A stretch of DNA of 24,025 bases from Mycobacterium sp. GTDB lineage: Bacteria; Actinomycetota; Actinomycetes; Mycobacteriales; Mycobacteriaceae. Shown one piece after another: positions 14,049-22,193 of the stretch (position 1 is the stretch's first letter; the number at the start of each line of letters is the position of its first letter). The position numbers and the translations under genes are program-made. Under the pieces are notes generated by a model that was not told the origin of the DNA, did not search any database, and worked only from the letters and a program-made list of their open reading frames with translations. Location: contig JAFAQO010000184.1 in the NCBI GenBank assembly GCA_019246375.1, positions 1 through 24,025 of the forward strand. Reading direction: 5' to 3'.

Positions 14049-15190
14049 AGTCCGGCGAACCGCGCCTTGACGGACTCGGCGGTCAACCCGTAATCCGCCA
14101 GCGAGTAGGTGTGCTTCGGAGCCCGTGCACCGGTCTGGCTCTCGGAGTGGCATATCTGCATGGCCCGCCGCGCCTCTTCGGTCAATGTCAATCCGAAGTA
14201 ACGGTAGATCCCCTCCACGGTAGCCAGCGGATCCGCGACAAGATCGCGGTAGTCGACGTCATAAAACTGCGCCGGATTATATTTGGCCCGTTCGGAATTG
14301 AACCGCTCCAGGCCGCGTGACCAGGTCTCCATCGAGTCGTAGCCGATCTGGGCGCCCACAAAGGTATGTGACCACCCCTCGGCGGTATGTTGGGCCAACG
14401 AACACATCGACGCCATGATCGTCTCGACCGGACGGTGCGTCTGGATGACAAGCGCGTCGGGATAGGTCGAAATCAGCGCGTCGAGTGCGAACAGGTGGCT
14501 GGGGTTCTTCAGTACCCACCGCTTGTCGGCCTCGTTGAGGCCGATCAGCTGCAGGTTTTTGCGGTGCCGTCGATACGCCGGTGTCCAATCCTGTTGGGAC
14601 AGCCACTGCGCATAGCTGGGCAGGTGTGCCAGCGTCTCGTAGGACACCGAGTGAAATGACTGCCGCAGCAGCTGCCAGCACTCCTCAAGTTCGTCGGCCG
14701 CCATGAAGTGCAGTCCGGTGTAGCCCGGATTCTCGTTATGGTGCTGGGTGAACTGCGCGTCGAGCTGGCGATACACCGGGTTGGACTCCCAGGTTTCGCG
14801 GGGTGGACGGGGTTGCGGGTATTCGGCCAGCCACATGTGTAGACCTTGATGCGCCGGGTCGGCGCCGAGCAGCCGGTGCAGGGCCGTGGTGCCGGTGCGT
14901 ACCAGCCCGGTGACGAAGATTGGCCGTTCGATGACGACGTCAGCGTGCTCCGGATGCTGCTTCCATGCCGCCTCGGACTGCAACCTGGCCATCAGCGCCC
15001 CACGCAGGAAGAACCGGTTCATCTTGCTGCCCAACGGTGTCAGGTCCGCTTCACGTTGATACGACTCGAGCAACACCCCGAGCGCTTCGCGATAGTTGTC
15101 TTCGTCGGTGCCGAAGTCGTCGAGCCCGATCAGCTTGGTCGCCGAGGCGTGTAGGTCGTCGACGGTGCCGACGTCGGTGCGATCGGCCAT
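14045..15190 (-). CDS. Sulfotransferase-family protein (Rv3529c-like)
   Basis: A 381-residue protein of the bacterial sulfotransferase family (Sulfotransfer_3 type). The PAPS 5'-phosphosulfate loop is FVTGLVRTGTTALHRLL (92-108), with the expected R-T-G-T-T core. The 3'-phosphate region is WVLKNPSHLFALDALISTYPDALVIQTHRP, with a conserved lysine and the later HRPVETIMAS. The substrate is unknown; the setting suggests a sterol or a CoA-pathway product. It is the last gene of the DUF1214-SDR-sulfotransferase operon; its ATG overlaps the SDR stop by 1 base (TGATG). Its 3' end overlaps the KshA-partner gene tail to tail by 4 bases. M. tuberculosis has Rv3528c between these two genes by memory, and it is absent here. 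Confidence 0.88.
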   Translation of the reverse strand: MADRTDVGTVDDLHASATKLIGLDDFGTDEDNYREALGVLLESYQREADLTPLGSKMNRFFLRGALMARLQSEAAWKQHPEHADVVIERPIFVTGLVRTGTTALHRLLGADPAHQGLHMWLAEYPQPRPPRETWESNPVYRQLDAQFTQHHNENPGYTGLHFMAADELEECWQLLRQSFHSVSYETLAHLPSYAQWLSQQDWTPAYRRHRKNLQLIGLNEADKRWVLKNPSHLFALDALISTYPDALVIQTHRPVETIMASMCSLAQHTAEGWSHTFVGAQIGYDSMETWSRGLERFNSERAKYNPAQFYDVDYRDLVADPLATVEGIYRYFGLTLTEEARRAMQICHSESQTGARAPKHTYSLADYGLTAESVKARFAGL

Positions 15191-15972
15191 CAGGCCTTGT
15201 ACTCCCCGCAGTTGACGTCGAGAGTCTGACCGGTGATGCCACTGGCCAGATCACTGGCCAAAAAGATGATCGCCGATGCCACCTCGTCTTCGGTCGGCAG
15301 CCGCTTGAGGTCGGAGTTGGCCGCAGTCGCGGTGTAGATCTGGTCCACCGTGGTTCCGTATTTGCCGGCCTGGTGCTCGAAGTAACCCTTTAAGGTGTCG
15401 CCCCAAATATAGCCGGGCGCAACCGAATTGACGCGAATGCCTTGCTCCCCGAGTTCCGTGGCCAGCGACTGCGACATCGCCAGCAGCGCGGACTTCGCCA
15501 TCTTGTAGGCGCCGTACTTCGCCTGCGAGTGCCGGATCACCATCGAGTTGACATTGACGATTGAACCGCTGGACTCCGCGAGCGCAGGCGTGAAGCCCTG
15601 GATGAGCCGCAACGCCCCGAGCACGGTGAGCTCTATGGCGTCACGGATGTGCTGGAATGTGGTGCCGGCCAACGGCTTCATCGACGGAACCCGGAACGCG
15701 TTGTTGATCAGCACGTCGACCTTGCCGTAGGCCGCCAGTGCGGTGTCGACCAGGTTCTTTACTTGATCGTCGTCGGTGATGTCGGTGGCTACCGCGACCG
15801 CGCGACGTCCGACGTCGGTGATCTGCTTGGCGACATCGTCGAGACGTTCCGCCGTGCGCGCCGCCAGCACGAGATCGGCGCCATCACGCGCGCATCGGTG
15901 CGCCAACGTGGTACCCAGCGCCGGTCCGACGCCGCTGATTACCACCACCTTTCGTTTGAGCATTCCGGTCAT
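15190..15972 (-). CDS. Short-chain dehydrogenase/reductase (Rv3530c-like)
   Basis: A 260-residue classical SDR. The cofactor loop is SGVGPALG (G14-x-G16-x3-G20), followed by NNAF at 90-93, the catalytic S143 (NVNSMV), and Y156-x3-K160 in YGAYKMAK. The C-terminal GQTLDVNCGEY is typical of enzymes that bind NAD(P) and oxidise hydroxyl groups. The substrate is unknown, probably a hydroxylated sterol or hydroxyacyl-CoA given the position. The ATG at 15972 lies 3 bases after the DUF1214 gene, and the 3' end overlaps the sulfotransferase start by 1 base. An in-frame ATG three codons later (MLKRKVV) is also possible. It is under the operator at 17114 as the second gene. Confidence 0.9.
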   Translation of the reverse strand: MTGMLKRKVVVISGVGPALGTTLAHRCARDGADLVLAARTAERLDDVAKQITDVGRRAVAVATDITDDDQVKNLVDTALAAYGKVDVLINNAFRVPSMKPLAGTTFQHIRDAIELTVLGALRLIQGFTPALAESSGSIVNVNSMVIRHSQAKYGAYKMAKSALLAMSQSLATELGEQGIRVNSVAPGYIWGDTLKGYFEHQAGKYGTTVDQIYTATAANSDLKRLPTEDEVASAIIFLASDLASGITGQTLDVNCGEYKA

Positions 15973-15975
15973 TCA

Positions 15976-17103
15976 CTACCCCAGCATTCTGTTGGCGATT
16001 TGGTGCTGCCGCTGGGCGATTCGCGCGCGCCAGCCGTCATCGGAAATCTTGTTGTGCTCGTAGTAGGGCAGAGCGGCGGGGACCGCGTCGAAGTCCACCA
16101 GTTCGACGGTGGGTCCGTCGGCCTCCGTGAGCCGGCGTGATACCCGCTGCCAGCGGAACTGCAGGAACCCGCGTCGATGTCCCAGCGTCTCGACCCAGTT
16201 GGTGATGCCGGGGTTTTGGTCGGTCACGACGATGCGGATCTTGCCGTCCGGGTCAGCTTGGGCCTGGCTTGCGTTGAGCGAAGTTTGGTGGTTGATGTAG
16301 TCCAGCGAGATGTACCACAGGCTGCCAAGTTGGAAGCCCAGGTAGGGCGCATCGCTGACCGGCACGGTGATCACCAGCGCCTGATCGGGCTGCAGGTCGA
16401 AGTGACCCGCAGAGGAGTACTGCGTCGCCAGGCCGCCAGGGGTCAGTCGGGGCGCCACCATGGTGTTGACTGGAATGTTCAGGTAAAACCACTGCGGGAA
16501 CTGCAGCCAGGTCTTCACCCGATTGACGAGCTGCTTTCCTGCTGTGGCATACCGTTTTTCGATCGTTTCACGCGTCAGGGGCGGTGGCGCGGTGCCGGCG
16601 GTGTCCAGCCTCGAGATGGCTACCGTCCCGCGCCGCTGTGACCAATCGCCGTAGACCTCACGGATCACCAGTTGCCCAGGGGCGCTGGGGTGCAGCCGCC
16701 ATTCGAAGGTGCCGTCGTCGGCCATGTCGAGTTCGCGGTCGTCGAACGCCGCCTGACTGCCGGGGACGTTCTCATCGGTGTACTCGCCGCCGAGCAGCTG
16801 GAAGCTCAGGTCCGTGGTGGAGCCGCGTGTTCCGGTGACCAGGTAGTCGTGGTCGGCGTGGACCCGGCAGCCGAAGTAGAGGGTGTCCGGATTGTCGAGG
16901 CCCATCTTGGTGAACGGGCCGGTTCCCGACTGCAGGAAGGGGTGGTCGCGCTCGTAGTCGAAGGCCAGGTGTGTGCAGGCGGCGACACAGCCCGCCAGAT
17001 ACTGCAGCCCTTCGAGCAGGTCGGCTTCGGTCTCGATGTGCGGTGCGCCGGCTACCAGTTGCTCGGCCTCTGCGATCGCCTCGATGAGCGGCTGTGAGAA
17101 CAC
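15976..17103 (-). CDS. DUF1214-domain protein (Rv3531c-like)
   Basis: A 375-residue protein of unknown function, the same length as Rv3531c by memory. The DUF1214 region is in the C-terminal half, roughly 230-345, with LGFQLGSLWYISLDYINHQTSL, KIRIVVTDQNPGITNWV and RGFLQFRWQRV. No signal peptide or membrane segment is visible. I take the GTG at 17103 as start. It lies 6 bases after TAGCGT, a TANNNT -10 that itself begins with the terminal TA of the KstR operator, and there is no proper Shine-Dalgarno, so the transcript is probably leaderless. It is the first gene of the three-gene KstR-controlled minus-strand operon. Confidence 0.87.
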   Translation of the reverse strand: MFSQPLIEAIAEAEQLVAGAPHIETEADLLEGLQYLAGCVAACTHLAFDYERDHPFLQSGTGPFTKMGLDNPDTLYFGCRVHADHDYLVTGTRGSTTDLSFQLLGGEYTDENVPGSQAAFDDRELDMADDGTFEWRLHPSAPGQLVIREVYGDWSQRRGTVAISRLDTAGTAPPPLTRETIEKRYATAGKQLVNRVKTWLQFPQWFYLNIPVNTMVAPRLTPGGLATQYSSAGHFDLQPDQALVITVPVSDAPYLGFQLGSLWYISLDYINHQTSLNASQAQADPDGKIRIVVTDQNPGITNWVETLGHRRGFLQFRWQRVSRRLTEADGPTVELVDFDAVPAALPYYEHNKISDDGWRARIAQRQHQIANRMLG

Positions 17104-17109
17104 GCCTCG

Positions 17110-17128
17110 ACGCTAGAACGTGTTCTAG
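17110..17128 (-). promoter_or_regulatory. KstR-type operator plus -10 of the DUF1214-SDR-sulfotransferase operon
   Basis: TAGAACGTGTTCTA (17114-17127) sits inside a 16-base near-palindrome CTAGAACGTGTTCTAG (17113-17128). On the minus strand, TAGCGT (17115 down to 17110) begins with the operator's last TA, and 6 bases separate it from the GTG at 17103. KstR binding would cover the promoter directly. Confidence 0.85.
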
Positions 17129-17191
17129 TTCTCGTCAATGGGCGAACATTCCCGCGCGTCGTCAACGGCGTTCAGAGACGAGGCCGACTCA

Positions 17192-17497
17192 CTAGGGTGG
17201 GCAACTGTGGGACAGGTCGATCAGGTGCTGGCGTACGTCGGGATGCCGATTCAGGTAGTCGATGACGTTGCCATTGCCACCCTCCGCCTGCGACTTGGCG
17301 ATCAGCTGCTGGTGGAGGTCGGGATGCTGCTGCAGGTACGAGTCGATGGATTGACCCACGTCCTGATTGCACTGGGGATCCGCGTTGGCCACCGGCAGCG
17401 CGATCACCGCCGCAGCGGCAGCGGTTAGCAGCCCCCCGGCGAGCACGCCGTACAGTCCGCGGCGACGGGGACCGACTGTCTTGAATGTCACGGTCAT
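17192..17497 (-). CDS. Small secreted hemophore-like protein
   Basis: A 101-residue predicted exported protein. RRR at 11-13 is followed by a hydrophobic stretch (LYGVLAGGLLTAAAAAVIALPV) and an ANA/DP cleavage site near residue 39. The mature part has exactly two cysteines, C43 and C99, probably disulphide-bonded. It carries two copies of a motif: YLQQHPDLHQQLI (54-66) and YLNRHPDVRQHLI (81-93), 27 residues apart. This pattern fits mycobacterial hemophore-related haem-binding small proteins. Haem binding itself is not shown by the sequence. It lies between the DUF1214 operon and hsaF, where M. tuberculosis by memory has PPE61 and PPE62. The ribosome-binding site is weak, and TTACGTAA (17523-17530) lies upstream. 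Confidence 0.75.
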   Translation of the reverse strand: MTVTFKTVGPRRRGLYGVLAGGLLTAAAAAVIALPVANADPQCNQDVGQSIDSYLQQHPDLHQQLIAKSQAEGGNGNVIDYLNRHPDVRQHLIDLSHSCPP

Positions 17498-17540
17498 ACG
17501 GAGCAGGTTACTCGCGGCGCCTTTACGTAAGCTGTGTGCG

Positions 17541-18602
17541 CTAGTGGCTGACCGCGGCGCCGCTTTCTTGCTCCCGCTTGATCTCCAGCGCGATGTCGAT
17601 CAGTTGGTCCTCCTGGCCGCCGATGAGTTTGCGCTGACCAGCCCGATACAGCAGCGCTGAGGCAGGAACGTCGTAGCGTTCGGCCTGCCGAATCGCGTGC
17701 TTGAGGAAGCTGGAGTACACCCCGGAATAGCCCATAATCAGCGCGTTGCGGTCGAGCAAGCATTCGGCCGGCATCGCCGGGCGCACGATGTCCTCGGCGG
17801 CGTCGGCGATGTCGAAGAAGTCGATGCCGGTTTTGACGCCGATTTTGTCGAACACCCCGATCAGCGCCTCGACGGGTGCGTTGCCCGCGCCGGCGCCGAA
17901 CCGGCGGCAGGAGCCGTCGATCTGCTTGGCGCCGGCCCGGACCGCCTCTACCGAGTTCGCCACCCCCAGCCCGAGGTTTTCATGCCCGTGGAAACCGACC
18001 TGGGCGTCGTTGCCAAGTTCGGCCACCAGCGCTGAGACCCGGTCGCGCACGCCTTCGAGGACCAGCGCTCCGGCGGAGTCGACGACGTAGACGCATTGGC
18101 AGCCGGCGTCGGCCATGATCCGGGCCTGGGCGGCCAGCTTCTCCGGCGGAATGGTGTGCGCCATCATCAAGAAGCCGACGGTTTCCAAGCCGAGTTCGCG
18201 GGCCAGGCCGAAGTGCTGAATGGAAACGTCGGCTTCGGTGCAGTGGGTGGCGATGCGGCAGATTGAGCCGCCGTTGTCCTGCGCTTCTTTGATGTCGTCT
18301 TTGGTGCCTACCCCCGGAAGCATCAAGAAGGCGATCTTGGCCTGTTCGGCGGTCTGAGCCGCGAGCTTGATCAGCTCCTGCTCGGGTGTTTTGGAGAAGC
18401 CGTAGTTGAAGCTCGAACCGCCCAAACCGTCGCCGTGGGTCACCTCGATTACCGGCACACCTGCGGCATCCAGTGCCGCTACGATGGCGCCGACCTCGTC
18501 TTTGGTGAACTGGTGACGCTTGTGGTGGGACCCGTCGCGCAGGGACGTGTCGGTCAGCCGGATGTCCCAGATCGGATTGAAGAAGATTTCGTCGGTGTTC
18601 AT
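17541..18602 (-). CDS. hsaF: 4-hydroxy-2-oxohexanoate aldolase HsaF
   Basis: HsaF cleaves the 4-hydroxy-2-oxo acid from ring A/B degradation to pyruvate and propionaldehyde, channelled to HsaG. The HMGL/DRE-TIM-type barrel shows [19 protein letters not shown] (substrate Arg R22, metal Asp D23), the [15 protein letters not shown] metal-histidine motif, and a C-terminal communication domain ending near [11 protein letters not shown]. The 353-residue form starting at the ATG at 18602 is 7 longer than the M. tuberculosis protein by memory. Two more in-frame ATGs, at 18659 and 18716, lie upstream because the start region is duplicated. They would add 19 and 38 residues of [20 protein letters not shown] sequence that do not belong to the family. 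GAGGAG lies just upstream of both 18602 and 18659. It is the last gene of hsaEGF. Confidence 0.93.
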   Translation of the reverse strand: MNTDEIFFNPIWDIRLTDTSLRDGSHHKRHQFTKDEVGAIVAALDAAGVPVIEVTHGDGLGGSSFNYGFSKTPEQELIKLAAQTAEQAKIAFLMLPGVGTKDDIKEAQDNGGSICRIATHCTEADVSIQHFGLARELGLETVGFLMMAHTIPPEKLAAQARIMADAGCQCVYVVDSAGALVLEGVRDRVSALVAELGNDAQVGFHGHENLGLGVANSVEAVRAGAKQIDGSCRRFGAGAGNAPVEALIGVFDKIGVKTGIDFFDIADAAEDIVRPAMPAECLLDRNALIMGYSGVYSSFLKHAIRQAERYDVPASALLYRAGQRKLIGGQEDQLIDIALEIKREQESGAAVSH

Positions 18603-18708
18603 TGGCGCCACTCCTCGACCCCGGCTAACGCCGGCATCATCGTCATCGGCGGTGTTCATTGGCGCCACTCCTCGACCCCGGCTAACGCCGGCATCATCGT
18701 CATCGGCG
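18593..18708 (-). repeat. 57-bp in-frame tandem duplication at the hsaF start
   Basis: The stretch is two copies of a 57-base unit (period 57; 18593-18651 equals 18650-18708 exactly over 59 bases). The unit spans 19 codons and contains, on the minus strand, GAGGAG, GTGGCGCCA and the ATGAACACC start. The ribosome-binding site and initiation codon of hsaF therefore exist twice, in the same frame. The hsaG TGA overlaps a third in-frame ATG (18716). Its position between operon genes, the stop/start overlap and the purine-rich GAGGAG core resemble the MIRU-like element before ltp3, though the sequence differs. Confidence 0.9.
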
Positions 18709-18712
18709 CGGC

Positions 18713-19633
18713 TCATGCCTTCACTCCTTGCGCCGTCGCGGACAGGGATTCCTTAGTGATCTCTTCGCCGACCTTGGTGGCCGCGGCGGTCATGATGTCA
18801 AGGTTGCCCGCATACGGCGGTAGATAATCGCCGGCGCCCTCAACCTCGACAAATGTGGTGACCAGCGCCTGACCGCCGGAGTTGATCGACGGGTCGTCGA
18901 ATTGCGGCTCGTTCAGCAACCGGTAACCGGGGACATACGTCTGCACCTCGGCGACAACGTCATGAATGGATTTCGCAATCGCATCGCGATCGGCGTCGTC
19001 GGGGATGGCGCAGAAGATCGTGTCGCGCATGATCATCGGCGGCTCCGCCGGATTCAAGATGATGATCGCCTTGCCGCGCTCGGCGCCACCGATGGTCTGC
19101 ACCCCGCTGGCCGTCGTCTTGGTGAACTCGTCGATATTGGCGCGGGTGCCCGGGCCGGCCGATACCGAGGCCACCGAGGCCACGATCTCGGCATACGGCA
19201 CGTCGACGATCCGGGAGACCGCGTACACGATCGGGATCGTGGCTTGTCCCCCGCAGGTGATCATGTTGACGTTGGGAGCGTCGAGGTGTTGACGCAGGTT
19301 CGCCGGCGGGATCACCGCCGGGCCGACCGCCGCCGGGGTCAAGTCGATGGCCCGGATCCCGGCGTCCGCGTATTTCGGCGCCGCTTCTTTGTGGACGTAT
19401 GCGCTGGTCGCCTCGAACAACAAGTCGGGCTTTTCCGGCTGAGAGAGCAGCCAGTCCACCCCTTCGTGGGTGGTTTCCAGGCCGAGCTTGCGTGCCCGGG
19501 CCAGCCCTTCGCTGTCCGGGTCGATGCCAACCATCCAGCGCGGCTCCAGCCAGTCCGAGCGCAGCAGCTTGTAGAGCAGATCAGTGCTGATATTGCCTGA
19601 CCCGACAATGGCCACACTTGCCTTCGACGGCAT
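18713..19633 (-). CDS. hsaG: Acylating propionaldehyde/acetaldehyde dehydrogenase HsaG
   Basis: HsaG converts the aldehyde made by HsaF to acyl-CoA (propionyl-CoA in the sterol pathway) with NAD and CoA, in a channelled HsaF-HsaG complex. The 306-residue protein has the nucleotide-binding [14 protein letters not shown] (7-20), the catalytic cysteine C127 in [14 protein letters not shown], and the conserved [16 protein letters not shown] and [11 protein letters not shown] chose the ATG at 19633: AGAGGAG lies 9 bases upstream and the family starts MPSKA. A TTG two codons earlier is too close to the ribosome-binding site. It lies 15 bases after hsaE. Its TGA overlaps the ATG at 18716 that opens the hsaF leader repeat. 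Confidence 0.95.
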   Translation of the reverse strand: MPSKASVAIVGSGNISTDLLYKLLRSDWLEPRWMVGIDPDSEGLARARKLGLETTHEGVDWLLSQPEKPDLLFEATSAYVHKEAAPKYADAGIRAIDLTPAAVGPAVIPPANLRQHLDAPNVNMITCGGQATIPIVYAVSRIVDVPYAEIVASVASVSAGPGTRANIDEFTKTTASGVQTIGGAERGKAIIILNPAEPPMIMRDTIFCAIPDDADRDAIAKSIHDVVAEVQTYVPGYRLLNEPQFDDPSINSGGQALVTTFVEVEGAGDYLPPYAGNLDIMTAAATKVGEEITKESLSATAQGVKA

Positions 19634-19648
19634 ATCCAAATGCTCCTC

Positions 19649-20434
19649 TTATTCGAACGACAACCGGACGGACCCCAGGCGGGCGAACTCGGCGATGAAG
19701 TCGTCACCGGGCCGGGCGTCGATGGCTCGCGTGCACGAGCCGGGTAACACGACGTCGCCGGCCCGCAGGCGCACGCCAAAACTTTCCACCTTGCGGGCCA
19801 GCCAGGCCACCGCGGTGACCGGATTACCCAACACCGCATCGCTGCGGCCCTTGGCCACCACCTCGCCGTTGCGGGTCAGCACCGCGTCGATTCCGGTGAT
19901 GTCGATGTCCGTGGGCGCCACCCGCGTCGCGCCCAGCACGAAGCCCGCCGAAGACGCGTTATCAGCGATGGTGTCGCACAACGCGATCCTCCAGTCGGTG
20001 ATGCGCGTGTCGATCAACTCAATCGACGGCACCAGAGCTTCCGTCGCCTCTAGCACGTCGTCTTCGGTGCAATCTGTACCCGGCAGGTCATCGGCCAAGA
20101 TGAAACCCACCTCAACCTCCACCCGCGGGTAGAGGTATTTCGCCGCCCTGACCGGGGTGTCCTCGAACACCTGCATCTCGTCGAGCAGATGCCCGTAGTC
20201 CGGCTCGTCGACGCCCATCATCTGCTGCATCGCCAACGACGACAGCCCGACCTTGTGACCCACCACCCGAGCGCCCTCAGCCACCCGCTGCCGAATGTTG
20301 ATCAGCTGGATTTCGTAGGCGTCGACGACGTCGATCTCCGGGTAGGCAGCAGTCAAGGGGCTGATCGGTGCACGGCTCCGCTCGGCCTGCGCCAAATCGG
20401 CGGCCAGCTCGTCGCGGGTGACGCTCTCGAGCAT
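19649..20434 (-). CDS. hsaE: 2-hydroxyhexa-2,4-dienoate hydratase HsaE
   Basis: HsaE hydrates the 2-hydroxydienoate released from cholesterol ring A by HsaD, giving 4-hydroxy-2-oxo-hexanoate for HsaF. The 261 residues equal the M. tuberculosis length by memory. Hydratase-family marks are GHKVGLSSLAMQQMMGVDEPDYGHLL, the metal-binding glutamates in YPRVEVEVGFIL, and GNPVTAVAWLARKVESFGVRLRAGDVVLPGSCTRA. The ATG at 20434 starts MLESVTRDELA and follows GAGGGGA. Much longer minus-strand frames read on through kstD but are not coding. It is the first gene of hsaEGF, with the operator at 20492 lying 57 bases upstream and shared with kstD. Confidence 0.95.
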   Translation of the reverse strand: MLESVTRDELAADLAQAERSRAPISPLTAAYPEIDVVDAYEIQLINIRQRVAEGARVVGHKVGLSSLAMQQMMGVDEPDYGHLLDEMQVFEDTPVRAAKYLYPRVEVEVGFILADDLPGTDCTEDDVLEATEALVPSIELIDTRITDWRIALCDTIADNASSAGFVLGATRVAPTDIDITGIDAVLTRNGEVVAKGRSDAVLGNPVTAVAWLARKVESFGVRLRAGDVVLPGSCTRAIDARPGDDFIAEFARLGSVRLSFE

Positions 20435-20487
20435 GAGCCGAAGTCCCCTCGTCGGTGTGACCGGGCCGGTAGCGCCCCGCCCGGGCA

Positions 20488-20505
20488 ATTCTATAACGTG
20501 TTCTA
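20488..20505. promoter_or_regulatory. KstR-type operator shared by hsaEGF and kstD
   Basis: TATAACGTGTTCTA (20492-20505) fits the KstR pattern. Toward hsaE, TAGAAT (20493 down to 20488) begins with the operator's terminal TA and is a good TANNNT -10. Toward kstD, the operator ends one base before the ATG (20507). TAACGT (20494-20499) lies exactly 7 bases before the ATG, so kstD is probably leaderless. Confidence 0.85.
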
Positions 20506-20506
20506 C

Positions 20507-22192
20507 ATGACAAGTCAGGAGTGCGACGTCGTCGTGGTCGGGAGCGGAGGCGCGGGCATGGTCGCTGCCCTCACCGCTGCTCACCGGGGACTTTCGACAA
20601 TAGTCATCGAGAAGGCGGCGCACTACGGCGGCTCCACCGCGCGCTCCGGCGGCGGAGTGTGGATTCCCAACAACGAAGTCCTCAAGCGCGACGGCGTCAA
20701 AGACACCCCGGAAGCGGCCCGTGCCTATCTGCACGGAATCATCGGCAACGTTGTCGAACCGGAGCGCATCGACACCTATCTCAAGCGCGGGCCCGAGATG
20801 CTGTCGTTCGTGCTGAGACACACGCCGCTGAAGATGTGCTGGGTGCCGGGATACTCCGACTACTACCCGGAAGCTGCCGGCGGGCGCCCGGGCGGGCGTT
20901 CGATCGAGCCAAAGCCGTTCAACGCCAAGAAACTTGGGTCTGAAATGGCCGGTCTTGAGCCGGCGTATGGCAAGGTGCCGCTCAATGTAGTTGTGATGCA
21001 ACAGGACTACGTGCGATTGAACCAGCTCAAGAGACATCCCCGAGGCGTGCTGCGCAGCCTGAAGGTCGGCGCACGGACAATGTGGGCGCAGGCAACCGGT
21101 AAGAACCTTGTCGGCATGGGACGCGCCCTGATCGGGCCGCTGCGGATCGGGCTGCAGCAGGCCGGCGTTCCAGTCAAGCTGAACACCGCGCTCACCGACC
21201 TGTACGTCGAGGACGGCGCGGTACGCGGGGTGTACGTCCGTGACACCGGCGGGTCCGAAACCGCCGAGCCCATATTGATCAAGGCTCGCCGCGGGGTGAT
21301 CCTCGCCTGCGGTGGGTTCGAGCACAACGAGCAGATGCGGGTCAAATACCAGCGTGAGCCAATCACCACTGAGTGGACGGTCGGCGCCAACGCCAACACC
21401 GGTGACGGCATAATTGCCGCCGAAAAACTCGGTGCCACTTTGGATCTGATGGAAGATGCTTGGTGGGGTCCGACGGTGCCACTGGTGGGCGCGCCATGGT
21501 TCGCATTATCGGAGCGCAACTCCCCCGGCTCGATCATCGTCAACATGTCGGGCAAGCGATTCATGAACGAATCGATGCCGTACGTCGAGGCATGTCATCA
21601 CATGTACGGCGGGGAATACGGCCAGGGACCCGGACCGGGCGAAAACATTCCGGCGTGGCTGGTGTTCGACCAGCAGTACCGAGACCGCTACATTTTCGCG
21701 GGACTGCAGCCCGGCCAACGTATTCCGCGTAAATGGCTGGAGTCCGGTGTGATCGTCCAGGCCGACACGCTCGAGGAGCTGGCAAGCAAGACGGGTTTGC
21801 CGGTCGACGAGCTCATCGCAACTGTCAAGCGTTTCAACGGCTTTGCACGATCAGGTGTCGACGAGGACTACCACCGCGGCGAGAGCGCCTACGACAGGTA
21901 CTACGGGGACCCGACCAATAAGCCCAATCCCAATCTTGGCGAGATCAGCCACCCACCGTATTACGCGGCCAAGATGGTACCGGGCGATCTTGGCACCAAG
22001 GGTGGCGTTCGCACCGACGTGCACGGGCGCGCGCTGCGTGACGACGGCAGCATCATCGAAGGTCTGTACGCCGCCGGCAACGTCAGCGCCCCGGTGATGG
22101 GACATACGTATCCGGGACCGGGTGGCACCATCGGGCCGGCGATGACATTCGGCTACCTTGCAGCACTGCATATCGCCGAGCGGGCGGTCTGA
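20507..22192 (+). CDS. kstD: 3-ketosteroid delta-1-dehydrogenase KstD
   Basis: KstD is an FAD enzyme that introduces the C1-C2 double bond in ring A; together with KshA it opens ring B. The 561-residue protein (563 in M. tuberculosis by memory) has the FAD GxGxxG motif at G12-G14-G17 and acidic E35 at the end of strand 2. It also has HYGGSTARSGGGVWIPNN, RRGVILACGGFEHN, and the C-terminal GLYAAGNVSAPVMGHTYPGPGGTIGPAMTFGYLAA, whose tyrosine in TYPGPGG fits the catalytic tyrosine region. The ATG at 20507 is one base after the KstR operator, with no room for a Shine-Dalgarno, so a leaderless start is likely. A long upstream extension of the frame is antisense to hsaE. It ends one base before hsd4B. 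Confidence 0.96.
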   Translation: MTSQECDVVVVGSGGAGMVAALTAAHRGLSTIVIEKAAHYGGSTARSGGGVWIPNNEVLKRDGVKDTPEAARAYLHGIIGNVVEPERIDTYLKRGPEMLSFVLRHTPLKMCWVPGYSDYYPEAAGGRPGGRSIEPKPFNAKKLGSEMAGLEPAYGKVPLNVVVMQQDYVRLNQLKRHPRGVLRSLKVGARTMWAQATGKNLVGMGRALIGPLRIGLQQAGVPVKLNTALTDLYVEDGAVRGVYVRDTGGSETAEPILIKARRGVILACGGFEHNEQMRVKYQREPITTEWTVGANANTGDGIIAAEKLGATLDLMEDAWWGPTVPLVGAPWFALSERNSPGSIIVNMSGKRFMNESMPYVEACHHMYGGEYGQGPGPGENIPAWLVFDQQYRDRYIFAGLQPGQRIPRKWLESGVIVQADTLEELASKTGLPVDELIATVKRFNGFARSGVDEDYHRGESAYDRYYGDPTNKPNPNLGEISHPPYYAAKMVPGDLGTKGGVRTDVHGRALRDDGSIIEGLYAAGNVSAPVMGHTYPGPGGTIGPAMTFGYLAALHIAERAV

Positions 22193-22193
22193 C

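Noticed and set aside
17138..17428. Plus-strand frame of 96 codons starting 10 bases after the KstR operator
   Set aside because: The spacing is tempting, but the plus-strand sequence TAGTTC is a poorer -10 and the frame is antisense to the hemophore-like gene, which has a signal peptide and a Cys pair.
20189..20506. Upstream extension of the kstD frame
   Set aside because: It is antisense to hsaE and would put the KstR operator inside the gene; KstD homology starts at 20507.
20435..21325. Upstream extension of the hsaE frame across kstD
   Set aside because: The family N-terminus is at 20434, with a ribosome-binding site; the extension is antisense to KstD and crosses the operator.
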